DNA from: Gulosibacter chungangensis
GTDB taxonomy: Bacteria; Actinomycetota; Actinomycetes; Actinomycetales; Microbacteriaceae
Assembly: GCF_008831155.1 (NCBI RefSeq)
Contig: NZ_WBKB01000011.1
Coordinates: forward strand, 22,155-86,154
DNA: 64,000 bases
Direction of reading: 5' to 3'
The number at the start of each line of letters is the position of its first letter. Position 1 is the stretch's first letter. This document shows positions 46,988 through 55,692 of the stretch, piece after piece. Position numbers and translations under genes: made by a program. The notes beneath the pieces are model-generated. The model was not told where the DNA came from and searched no databases. It saw nothing but the letters and a program-made list of their open reading frames with translations.

Positions 46988-49410
46988 ACGTTCTTCACCG
47001 TCTCAGTCGCAAAGTCATCGGACACTCCTCGCCGTACCGGGAACCCGGCTCGGGCGAGTTCCGCCACGGCGGCAGCTTCCGGTGTGCCGGGCGCTGGGTG
47101 CCCCTCCCGCAGGGCCACGCGCCAGTCCGGCACATCCACATCCGAAGCATCCACCCCATCCGAAGCGTCCGCCTCGGGCTTCGCAATATCCACCCACATC
47201 CAGTCGGTAAGGCCGATCCAGACGTCGACCACAGCCGGCCGGACCCCGATATTCGACAGGAAAGCCCAGGTCCCGCAGACGGCGTTGAAGGCCGAGAACC
47301 CGAGGGTCCACCAGGAGCCGTCGTACCAGCTGCGCCAGGCGACGAGCACCGAGTAGATGATGATCACAAGCGGGGCGATGATGTAGAGCATGGGGGAGCT
47401 CGTGCGGTCTTTCACCTTCGGGGTGCGGGCGAAGGGAATCTTGCGCCCGGTGAGCCCTTGCTGCATTGATTTGAGTACGCCCGCGAGGTTGACCGGCAAG
47501 AGGATCAGGTTGAACCCGTAGATGCGGAAGATGTCGCTGCGCTTATAGCCCGAATAACGCAGGTCGCTGGCCATGGCCAGGAAGTAGGGGAGGGCTCCGA
47601 TGAGGATGAACGGGCTGACGAGGCGCGAGTCGTAGGGGTAGGCGAGGAGGAAGATGAGTCCGAAGCTGGCCCAGGCGATCGAGGCCATGTAGTTCACTCG
47701 CTGCGTGATTTCGCCGAGGGTGAGGGGTTTGTGAGCGCGGCGGGCGTCGCGCATCCGCCGCCAGAGTTTGGGCATGATCAGGAGCCCGCCGTTGGCCCAG
47801 CGGCGTCGTTGGACGACGAGCGAGCCCCAGTCTGGTGGGGTGGCGCTGTAGCTGAGGCGTTCGGGGTAGTTGACGAGGCTCCAGCCGTGGACTGCGAGGT
47901 CGACGCTCGATTCGGTGTCTTCGATGACGGTGCGGTCTTGCACGTAGCGGCGCACTTCGAAGCCGTTATCAGTGTCGATTTCGAGGATGTCGTCGAGCGC
48001 TTCCATGCGGATGACCGCGTTGGCGCCGACCCAGAAAGTCGCGTTGTACTGCGTCATTCCCTGGTGCAGGATGTGCTGGACGTCGGTGGTTGCCCCGGCA
48101 AGACGTTCGATGCGGGTCGGGGCTCCGCGGAAGGATGAGTACGGGGTTTGGACGACGGCGACGGATGCGTGTTCGGGCTGTTCGAGGAAGTGAACGAGTC
48201 GCAGGCAATAGTCGCGCAGCAGCACCGAGTCGGCATCGAGGGTGAGCACATAGTCGGAGTAGGGCACTTCAAGGTCGGCCTCGACGCCGCTTGGGGCGGG
48301 CAGTAGCATGAGCCCGTCTTCGGTGCACTGCTCGACAAACCGCCCACCGAGGAGCCCCATATACGAGTTGAGGTTCATCGCCTTATTCGCCTCGTGCGAC
48401 AGCGACGCGTAGCGCTTCCGCTCAAAGAAGGTCACCTCCGCCGAAAAGATCCGTACCAGCCGCTCCAGCAACTCCCGGAGTCGCTCCTGAGGGATGCATG
48501 CCCCCTCCGCCAGCGCGGCTTCAAGCGCACTCGCCGTAGTCTCCAGATCCTCCGCCAGCCCAATCAGCACTTCCTCCACAAAGAAGTCGTCAACATGGTC
48601 CTCCCGCGGCTCCGTCGCCGCAGCCCCGCGCAGCACCCGCACCGCAAACCGGTACTCCTCCGCGACGAACTCCACCAGTCGCTCGCTGAGTAGGCCCCCG
48701 GCCGTATCGAAGCGCCCAAGATTGACGTCACTTCGATACGTCGCTCCGCTCCTACTCAGTGACCGGCTCTCTCCCCGCCCGCTGAGTAGGCCTCCGGCCG
48801 TATCGAAGCGCCCCAACGCACCCCGCACCCTCTCAGCAGGCCCCCGCAACGCCGCCTCAATCTCGCCAGGCACCGCCCGCGTCGCCTCCAGTCGCGCCGC
48901 AACGACAGGATCCGCAGGCTCCGGCTTATCGTCAATCAGCAGCACCACCCGAATTGCCGGGTATTCCTGCAGCGCCGCCGACCACAGCGTCTTCCTCACC
49001 ACAGAGGTCTCTTCCGCATAGCTCGGCACGAGCACGGTCAGCGGTTTGTGTTCCACCGTGAAGTGCCGGTCGAGATCCGCTCGCGAGGCCCGCTGATGCT
49101 CCCGAAAGCGCTGATACGCCCCGAGCCGGGAGACGAGGTACATGAGCGCCGAGAAGGTCAGCGCCGACACCACGAGCACATACGAGAGCCCCTCGACCAC
49201 GCGCCAAGCGGTGTCAATCACGCCCGAGAGAAAGAGCGTCATCGTGACACTCAACACGTAGCAGGCCCACATCACCACGGTCAGCCAGATTGCCGCGCGC
49301 GCCAGAATGAGCTTCCGCATCGAGGGTCGCTCGTGGACCGAGGGGAGGGGTGGGCGCGGTTTTTCGGTGCCCCATTGGCGACGCTTTCGTCGCGGAGCGA
49401 TGTGGGTCAT
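46984..49410 (-). CDS. Processive family 2 glycosyltransferase (cellulose/chitin/hyaluronan synthase-like)
   Basis: An 808-residue membrane enzyme. Two N-terminal helices (about 36-58 and 70-92) precede a cytosolic GT-A domain with VLVPSYAEETSVVRKTLWSA, LLIDDKPEP, the DxD motif LTLDADSVLLRDY near residue 392, the base region VIEDTESSVDLAVHG near 496 and the product-channel motif VQRRRWANGG near 533; four or five helices follow. Residues about 201-243 are an in-frame copy of dispersed repeat A (RFDTAGGLLS occurs twice), inside a long insertion after the first GT motif. The polymer may be a beta-glycan, since the gene overlaps a GH18 gene. Confidence 0.9.
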   Translation of the reverse strand: MTHIAPRRKRRQWGTEKPRPPLPSVHERPSMRKLILARAAIWLTVVMWACYVLSVTMTLFLSGVIDTAWRVVEGLSYVLVVSALTFSALMYLVSRLGAYQRFREHQRASRADLDRHFTVEHKPLTVLVPSYAEETSVVRKTLWSAALQEYPAIRVVLLIDDKPEPADPVVAARLEATRAVPGEIEAALRGPAERVRGALGRFDTAGGLLSGRGESRSLSRSGATYRSDVNLGRFDTAGGLLSERLVEFVAEEYRFAVRVLRGAAATEPREDHVDDFFVEEVLIGLAEDLETTASALEAALAEGACIPQERLRELLERLVRIFSAEVTFFERKRYASLSHEANKAMNLNSYMGLLGGRFVEQCTEDGLMLLPAPSGVEADLEVPYSDYVLTLDADSVLLRDYCLRLVHFLEQPEHASVAVVQTPYSSFRGAPTRIERLAGATTDVQHILHQGMTQYNATFWVGANAVIRMEALDDILEIDTDNGFEVRRYVQDRTVIEDTESSVDLAVHGWSLVNYPERLSYSATPPDWGSLVVQRRRWANGGLLIMPKLWRRMRDARRAHKPLTLGEITQRVNYMASIAWASFGLIFLLAYPYDSRLVSPFILIGALPYFLAMASDLRYSGYKRSDIFRIYGFNLILLPVNLAGVLKSMQQGLTGRKIPFARTPKVKDRTSSPMLYIIAPLVIIIYSVLVAWRSWYDGSWWTLGFSAFNAVCGTWAFLSNIGVRPAVVDVWIGLTDWMWVDIAKPEADASDGVDASDVDVPDWRVALREGHPAPGTPEAAAVAELARAGFPVRRGVSDDFATETVKNV
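48683..48810. repeat. Dispersed palindromic repeat (family A), copy 8, inside the glycosyltransferase gene
   Basis: Two outer copies of GCTGAGTAGGC...GCCGTATCGAAGCGCCC flank an inverted copy CTTCGATACGTCGCTCCGCT. The whole element is open in the minus-strand reading frame of the glycosyltransferase and adds about 43 residues. Confidence 0.9.
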
Positions 49411-49658
49411 GAACGGTTCCTCAGATTGCCATTCCGATATCGCCGGTGCGGCGATCCATGAAGAAGCATAGGATGTTCAGGGCCACTAAACCCCTGACCC
49501 GGGCAGTTCTTTGCAGAATCTTGAGGGAATCCTGAGGGGCGCCGTTCTGGGTTATCTTTATCAGGCATTGCGCCCCGAGCAAGCACTGCCCACAAGCAGG
49601 CCGGCAAACGCTCCGCAGGCATCCCCACAAGCATCCGAACCCTGAATCGAGGCCGCAC

Positions 49659-51257
49659 ATGGTGCGCACAATGTCCGTGTGGCGTTGGCAGCTCATCTTT
49701 GCGGGGAGCATTCTCGCGATCACCGTGATGGTGCTGGGCCTGCGCCCGGAGGTTTTCGCCGCCCCCACGTATCTCGCCGGGCTCGTCACGATTCTCGCGG
49801 CGACGATCACAGTGTTGGCCTTGCCGTGGGAGTACCTCTCGGCCCGGCTCGTGTTCGCGGTGCCGCTGGTGGATGCGCTCGCGATTGGGTTGATGACAAA
49901 CGTTCCCGATATTCGATTCGGGATGCTCTGGGTCTTTCCGGTGGTCTGGGTTGCGATGTACTACTCGATGCGGCACGTGCTGGTGATCCTCGCGCTTGTG
50001 ACGGCGTGCCTGATCCAGTTCGGTCACCAAACCAGGGACCCGAGCGATATGCTGCTGCGCGCCCTAGTCGTCTCGCTCACGCTGTGCTTCCTCGGCGCCA
50101 CCGTGAATATTGGCGCGCGGCGTGCCCGCGCGAGCAGGCGGCTGCTGCGGCGGCAGGCCGAGCAGATCGGTTCGGCCGCGGAGCGCGCAAAGGCCCATCG
50201 GCAGCGGGTCACGCAGATCATCGATTCGCTCGATATTGCGCTCGTGGCGGTGACCGACTGCGGCACGATCATCGAAATGAACGATGCCTATCGCAGGCTT
50301 TACGGCCGTGACCACAAGGGCACCAGTCTGAGCAGCACGGTGGTGGAGTATGACGATTGGCAGGGGGAGCCGCTAGCTCCCGAGCAGAGGCCGCTTGCCC
50401 GTGCGGCCCGCGGCGAAACGCTCAAGGATGAGCGCATTTGGCTGTTTGACGCCGAGGGCCAGTGGCACGCGCTTGAGGTTTCGACCGAGCCGATGGCGAG
50501 CGTCACGGGGGATGCGCACACGACCCTGCTGATCATGAATGACATCACCGCGGCGCTCGCGGCGGCGGAGGAGCGCCGTACCGTGGCGACGATCGTGACG
50601 CATGAGCTGCGGAACCCCCTCACCGCAATCCTGGGGCACGTCGATCTCTTGCTCGAGCAGGAGGATCTGCCCGAGCCGACCGCGAAGAAGCTCGAGATCA
50701 TCGCGTCCGCGGCCGAGCGGATGCAGCGGCTCGTCTCCGCCACGCTCGACCAAACCCGATCGGAGGCGCAGCTGCTTTCCGAGCCGGTCGATCTTCGGCA
50801 GCTCTCGGAGTCCTCCATCGCCTCGTTCCTCCCCACCGCCGAGCAGCAAGGCCTGTCGCTCGATATTGAAGGGGCCGACACGCTCCCGATTTACGGGGAT
50901 GCCTTCCGGCTGCGGCAGGTGTTCGACAACTTGCTCAGTAACGCGGTGAAATACACGCCCGAAGGTGGCCACATTGCGGTGCGCCTCGGCGCGAGCGCCG
51001 AGGGTGAAGCCGAGGTCACCATTGCCGACACCGGTACCGGCATCGCGCCGGCCGATGTCGACCGGATCTTCCAGCGCTACTACCGCAGTCAGGATGCACT
51101 CGACAGCGGCATTCCCGGCACCGGTCTCGGGATGAACATTGTTCGCGAAATCGTCACCGCGCATGAGGGCACACTCGAGATCAAGAGTGATCTCGGCGAG
51201 GGCACCTGCATCACGCTGCGGTTCCCCCGGCAGCCGATTACCAAGGAGACCGCCTGA
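49659..51257 (+). CDS. Membrane sensor histidine kinase with PAS domain
   Basis: A 532-residue kinase: about five or six membrane helices in residues 9-160, a PAS-like domain at 185-295 (IDSLDIALVAVTDCGTIIEM, NDAYRRLYGRDH), the dimerisation helix with His315 in VATIVTHELRNPLTAILGHV, then ATPase boxes QVFDNLLSNAVKYTPEGGHI (N), VTIADTGTGIAPADV (G1) and GIPGTGLGMNIVREIVTAHE (G2). It begins divergently from the glycosyltransferase gene. The response regulator at 44037 is the nearest partner. The following gene starts at the stop (TGATG). Confidence 0.93.
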   Translation: MVRTMSVWRWQLIFAGSILAITVMVLGLRPEVFAAPTYLAGLVTILAATITVLALPWEYLSARLVFAVPLVDALAIGLMTNVPDIRFGMLWVFPVVWVAMYYSMRHVLVILALVTACLIQFGHQTRDPSDMLLRALVVSLTLCFLGATVNIGARRARASRRLLRRQAEQIGSAAERAKAHRQRVTQIIDSLDIALVAVTDCGTIIEMNDAYRRLYGRDHKGTSLSSTVVEYDDWQGEPLAPEQRPLARAARGETLKDERIWLFDAEGQWHALEVSTEPMASVTGDAHTTLLIMNDITAALAAAEERRTVATIVTHELRNPLTAILGHVDLLLEQEDLPEPTAKKLEIIASAAERMQRLVSATLDQTRSEAQLLSEPVDLRQLSESSIASFLPTAEQQGLSLDIEGADTLPIYGDAFRLRQVFDNLLSNAVKYTPEGGHIAVRLGASAEGEAEVTIADTGTGIAPADVDRIFQRYYRSQDALDSGIPGTGLGMNIVREIVTAHEGTLEIKSDLGEGTCITLRFPRQPITKETA

Positions 51258-52447
51258 TGTTCGCTACGACTATGACAGCGACCGCTACTGCCACCGCCGT
51301 CACGATTACGGTGGATAACTCCGTGAGCCTCATCGCGCTTGTCGCCGTGTCCACCGCGCTCGTGATTGGCCTCGCGACGCTCGCGCGCCCGAGTTACGCC
51401 ACGATCGCCTGGGGTGTCGGGTTCGGGATTGGTTTGGTGGGCACCTTCCTCTGGGTCGCCGGTAACCAGTTCGAGCACCGCGTGCTGCAGGCAGTCGCAT
51501 CAGGGCTGATCCTGAGCTTTGAGCCGTGCATTTGGTTGGGGCTGCGCTACTTTTCGAGAAAGCGGCCGATCTGGTGGCCGGTATTGGCATTCGTGATCGG
51601 GGCGCCAGTGGTGCTCGGCATCGGTGCTCTGACCGACGCCTACACCGTGATCTTCCGCGCCGTGTACCTGGTCGCCGGCATCTTCGCCGTCCTGATTGCA
51701 GTGGAACTCATGCGGGGTCGGCGCACCGGCCGCGATATGGTCCTGCCCCTGGCGATCGTGTCGTGTCTCTTGGCAGCGGTCGCCGCGGTGAGTTTCGTGG
51801 TGAGCCTGATCAACACCGATCTTGTGAGTGGCGAATCCCAGCTGACGGTGCTCCGAGACATCAACCGCATCGGCATTCTCATTAGCGCGGTGTGCGGGGC
51901 TTTCACCCTGGTGTTGCTCGTGCGTTCGGCACCGACGGCCGCGCCGCAAGATCTCGAAGATCTCGAACGCACCCGCAGCCGTTTGCTTCGCGCAAAGGAC
52001 CAGCGTGACCGCAACTGGTCGGTGCTCGATATCCGCCTGGATGACCGGGCAGACCTTCGCGAGGCATGGACAGCAACGACCTACCGGCAAATCGTACAGA
52101 CCTTTCAAGAACGCGTGTGCCGGATGCTTCCCGCGACGGCGGATGCACACCGCGTCGCCGATGACCGCGCCATCGTCGTGATTCATGGAGATGAGGATGC
52201 AGTCGAGCGCTACCTGCGGTCGCTCCTACGAGCCATCAGCGTGATCGAAGAGGAAGGCCCCCTTGCGGGCGTTCGCGTCTCGGCGAGCGTCGGCTGGGCA
52301 CCGGCGGCCGTCGCTGGTTACGAGTTGGATGAGCTTGTCCAGACCGCAGCGGATGCCGCAACTCGTGCCCGACGTAATGGTGGCGACCGGTGGGAGCGAG
52401 TGCAGGTTCCTCGGCAGATTCCCCGGCAGACGTCACCGAAACTATAG
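51257..52447 (+). CDS. Membrane protein with degenerate GGDEF-like domain
   Basis: A 396-residue protein translationally coupled to the histidine kinase. About seven hydrophobic segments fill residues 20-225. The cytosolic part resembles a diguanylate cyclase at its end: VRVSASVGWAPAAVAGYELD followed by ELVQTAADAATRARRNGGD matches the conserved last strands and helix of GGDEF domains. The GGDEF signature itself is missing; the corresponding region reads ADDRAIVVIHGDEDAVERYL. It is probably not a cyclase and may bind a nucleotide or act as a kinase partner. Confidence 0.72.
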   Translation: MFATTMTATATATAVTITVDNSVSLIALVAVSTALVIGLATLARPSYATIAWGVGFGIGLVGTFLWVAGNQFEHRVLQAVASGLILSFEPCIWLGLRYFSRKRPIWWPVLAFVIGAPVVLGIGALTDAYTVIFRAVYLVAGIFAVLIAVELMRGRRTGRDMVLPLAIVSCLLAAVAAVSFVVSLINTDLVSGESQLTVLRDINRIGILISAVCGAFTLVLLVRSAPTAAPQDLEDLERTRSRLLRAKDQRDRNWSVLDIRLDDRADLREAWTATTYRQIVQTFQERVCRMLPATADAHRVADDRAIVVIHGDEDAVERYLRSLLRAISVIEEEGPLAGVRVSASVGWAPAAVAGYELDELVQTAADAATRARRNGGDRWERVQVPRQIPRQTSPKL

Positions 52448-52850
52448 TCACCAGTTCACGGTGGCCCAACTATCATGTCTCTACTAATGTAGGACCCTGT
52501 CCAGATAACAAAATCATTACAAAATCCTCGGAGCACAAAAACTTTCGCAAAACTGCGTCATAGTTTGTATATCGTGCGCGTGAATCAACAAATAACCTGA
52601 TCCATGTCGGGACATAATTGAGATAGGTTTCTTGCAAAACGGACAGGACTTTCCCAGGTTGGTGAATCGCACCTGCCGGGTGGCCCAAAACTCTCCGTGT
52701 GATCTAGCTGTGCGAAGGAAAACGAATTGTCTCTCACGAATAGATCGACGATTGATGCTGCCTCGGAGTGGCCAACGCGGCCTCTACTGTGGCGACGGCT
52801 GCCGAGTTTGAGCACCACAATTACTTCGATCCGAGGAGAGGGTTCGATTG
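52448..52850. other. AT-rich intergenic region before the exopolysaccharide cluster
   Basis: This 403-bp spacer marks a sharp drop in GC content. It should contain the promoter of galU. I see no gene, tRNA or convincing terminator, and no repeat of families A or B. Confidence 0.5.
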
Positions 52851-53801
52851 ATGAATTTTGACGTGACCAAGGCAGTCATCCCAGCCGCTGGTCTTGGGAC
52901 CCGCTTTCTCCCAGCCACCAAAGCGATCCCGAAGGAGATGCTTCCGGTAGTTGATCGCCCCGCCATTCAATACGTCGTCGAAGAGGCTGTTCATGCGGGC
53001 TTAGATGACATCCTGATGGTTACTGGGCGAAACAAGACACCCCTCGAAAACCATTTCGACCGCGTCCCGGCTCTTGAAGCTGCGCTAAAGAATCGTGGGG
53101 ACGACAAGCGTCTCCGCGCGGTTCGCCAAGCGTCCGAACTTGCAGATGTTCATTACCTCCGTCAAGGGAGCCCTCTCGGTCTCGGGCATGCAGTGCTACG
53201 GGCCGAGCAGCATGTTGGAGGTAAATCATTTGCTGTCCTTTTGGGTGACGACATAATCGAAAATGGCGGTGAGCTCATGAAAGCGATGATTGATGTGCAT
53301 CGAGAGACTGGCGCCAGCGTTGTCGCCGTTCAAAAAGTGCCAGAGGAACAGGTCTCGTCGTACGGAGTGATTTCACCTGATGCTGAGCGTAGTCAGAAGG
53401 TGCCCTTGGCTGATGATGGATCGTGGCAGGCGCTTTGGGTGAATGGCCTCGTCGAAAAACCTCGATTGAAAGAAGCGCCTTCAAACTTAGCGATTATTGG
53501 GCGCTACGTGCTTCGCTCAGAAGTGTTCCAGGTACTCCACGAAACGGATCCAGGACGGGGTGGCGAAATTCAACTAACTGATGCGCTTCAGACGATGGCA
53601 ACACGGCCTGACCTCGGTGGCGTGGTTGCATTAGTATTTTCGGGGAGACGCTTCGACACCGGTAATAAATTGGATTACTTGAAAGCAAATATAGAGTTTG
53701 CAATGGTTCACCCAGAGATTGGCTCTCAAGTGCGTGAATGGATTAGGGAATATTCATTGCAGATGGATAAATTGACGGACCCTGATCCCCTTCTAAACTA
53801 G
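52851..53801 (+). CDS. galU: UTP-glucose-1-phosphate uridylyltransferase
   Basis: A 316-residue nucleotidyltransferase making UDP-glucose. The signature AVIPAAGLGTRFLPATKAIP then KEMLPVVDRPAIQYVVEEAV is complete; LRQGSPLGLGHAVLRAEQHV and VLLGDDIIEN hold the nucleotide and metal sites, and GLVEKPRLKEAPSNLAIIGR the sugar site. It starts at ATG 52851 with AGGAGA upstream and opens the exopolysaccharide cluster. UDP-glucose can feed the nucleotide-sugar dehydrogenase and glycosyltransferases downstream. Confidence 0.95.
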   Translation: MNFDVTKAVIPAAGLGTRFLPATKAIPKEMLPVVDRPAIQYVVEEAVHAGLDDILMVTGRNKTPLENHFDRVPALEAALKNRGDDKRLRAVRQASELADVHYLRQGSPLGLGHAVLRAEQHVGGKSFAVLLGDDIIENGGELMKAMIDVHRETGASVVAVQKVPEEQVSSYGVISPDAERSQKVPLADDGSWQALWVNGLVEKPRLKEAPSNLAIIGRYVLRSEVFQVLHETDPGRGGEIQLTDALQTMATRPDLGGVVALVFSGRRFDTGNKLDYLKANIEFAMVHPEIGSQVREWIREYSLQMDKLTDPDPLLN

Positions 53802-54006
53802 CCTTTGATGGCCAAAATCTAGTTACCCACACCCCGAGTTAAATAAGAAATCTTAGTATTCCCCTCGAAGCTCTTAGCTTCACGCCTGTTCACATTAACT
53901 TTGTACGCTCCCTCCCTGGTTGCATTGCTTGAATCAAAATGATGCGAGAACAGGGCCTGCTCCAGGAGTTGCAGAATGCTAAACAAGAATTTGAGGACTA
54001 GTTTCG

Positions 54007-55581
54007 ATGCAATCAAATCCGCAAACTCACGCATTCCCGCCACAGGACGACAGTGCGAAAATTGATGAACCTCATTCATCTTCTGTTCCTATGAAGTCTC
54101 CGACTCAGAGCAACACCTCGTCTTGGGAAACCGGGCGCGGGCGCGGATGGCGTGTTAGGTATAGTCGATACCTATGGTCCACTGACTTAATCGTTCTCAT
54201 TGGCGTAGTTTTTGGTACGCAGTTCGCATGGTTCGGCTTCGGAAACGTGGAAGTTGCTACGACGACAGACGCTTATGGATTTAACATTCCGTATTGGGTT
54301 TTTTCCACGGGCCTTGTGTTTGCATGGATGTTTGCGCTAGCCCTACGTGATTCTAGAAGCGATAGAGTCGTCGGTGCCGGGAGTTCAGAGTACATTAACG
54401 TCGTTCACGCGAGTGTAGCGCTCTTTGGTATTGTAGCAATCGTTGCCTTCCTTACCAGGATTGAGGTGGCGCGTGGTTACCTCTTACTTGGTCTTCCAAT
54501 GGGCATCACTCTGCTGTTGCTCGCTCGATGGCTCTGGCGCCAATGGTTAGTCTCGAAGCGGGCGCTGGGTGCTTATATGGCGAGAGTATTACTTGTAGGT
54601 TCGCGAAGCTCAGTTCAGCAGATACTGTACGATCTCACCAAGAACCCTGGTGCCGGATACCTAGTCGTTGGCGCGTGTATTACAGACGGTAAAATTGGTG
54701 ACAAGATTGAAGCGGCCGGTAGAAGTGTTCCTGTTTTTGGTTCTGCTGACGATATTCCCAAAGCAATGGAATCGTCAAATGCTGACACTGTGGCAGTGAC
54801 GAGCACTGGGAACCTGTCTCCAATGAAAGTCAAACAAATTTCTTGGAGTTTAGAAGCTGGCCGACAACATTTGATATTGGCGCCAAGTATTACAGATATA
54901 GCCGGTCCTCGTATTCATACAAGACCAGTCTCTGGTCTTCCTTTAATACATGTTGAGACACCGCGGTATTCGAGAGGGCAAAGGTTCGTAAAGCGAACGG
55001 CAGATCTCATTTCTTCAATTCTTGGAGTGGTCGCCATAAGTCCGTTGCTGATTTTTCTCGCAGTAATAGTAAAATGTTCAAGTCGTGGGCCAATACTATT
55101 TAGGCAGAAAAGAATCGGTCGTAATGGGCGCGAGTTCGAAATGCTGAAGTTCAGATCGATGGTTGAGAATGCAGAAGATCTGTTGCCTTCTCTTCTGGAT
55201 CAACGAGACAGCGGAAATGAAGTCCTGTTCAAGATGAAGGACGACCCTCGAATCACTAAAGTGGGACGTTTCATGCGTCGGTATAGCCTGGATGAACTTC
55301 CTCAACTCTTTAACGTTATCAGAGGCAATATGTCGTTAGTGGGTCCCCGTCCTCCACTCGCCCGGGAAGTCGAAACATATGATTCTCACGTTCATCGCCG
55401 TTTCCTAATGAAGCCCGGTATCACGGGAGCTTGGCAAGTCAGCGGTCGTTCTTCCTTGTCTTGGGATGAGTCAGTACGTTTGGACTTGGCTTACATCGAG
55501 AATTGGTCGCTTTCTCGCGACCTTATAATTTTGTTGAAAACTGCAAAGGCAGTTCTTGCGCCCGGTGAAACGGCTGCCTAG
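54007..55581 (+). CDS. Polyprenyl-phosphate glycosylphosphotransferase (WcaJ/WbaP-like)
   Basis: A 524-residue initiating enzyme that transfers sugar-1-phosphate to undecaprenyl phosphate. The N-terminal 60 residues are polar; four hydrophobic segments lie at about 60-190, a Rossmann-like CoA-binding-type domain at 195-310, and the C-terminal catalytic domain from 335 has FVKRTADLISSILGVVAISP, FRQKRIGRNGREFEMLKFRS, RRYSLDELPQLFNVIRGNMS and LVGPRPP. GAGGA precedes the ATG. It fixes the first sugar of the repeat unit. Confidence 0.94.
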   Translation: MQSNPQTHAFPPQDDSAKIDEPHSSSVPMKSPTQSNTSSWETGRGRGWRVRYSRYLWSTDLIVLIGVVFGTQFAWFGFGNVEVATTTDAYGFNIPYWVFSTGLVFAWMFALALRDSRSDRVVGAGSSEYINVVHASVALFGIVAIVAFLTRIEVARGYLLLGLPMGITLLLLARWLWRQWLVSKRALGAYMARVLLVGSRSSVQQILYDLTKNPGAGYLVVGACITDGKIGDKIEAAGRSVPVFGSADDIPKAMESSNADTVAVTSTGNLSPMKVKQISWSLEAGRQHLILAPSITDIAGPRIHTRPVSGLPLIHVETPRYSRGQRFVKRTADLISSILGVVAISPLLIFLAVIVKCSSRGPILFRQKRIGRNGREFEMLKFRSMVENAEDLLPSLLDQRDSGNEVLFKMKDDPRITKVGRFMRRYSLDELPQLFNVIRGNMSLVGPRPPLAREVETYDSHVHRRFLMKPGITGAWQVSGRSSLSWDESVRLDLAYIENWSLSRDLIILLKTAKAVLAPGETAA

Positions 55582-55692
55582 AGAGTGATCAACCGCAAGA
55601 AGTTGGCTGTTAATTCGAGCTGCTATTCACAGCCCGATTTAGTTGTCCAATTCTTATAAAAAGTATTGCCGATGTCAACGAAAGGAAAACAA

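Noticed and set aside
51257..52447. Active diguanylate cyclase
   Set aside because: The GG[D/E]EF signature is absent; only the distal part of the domain is recognisable.
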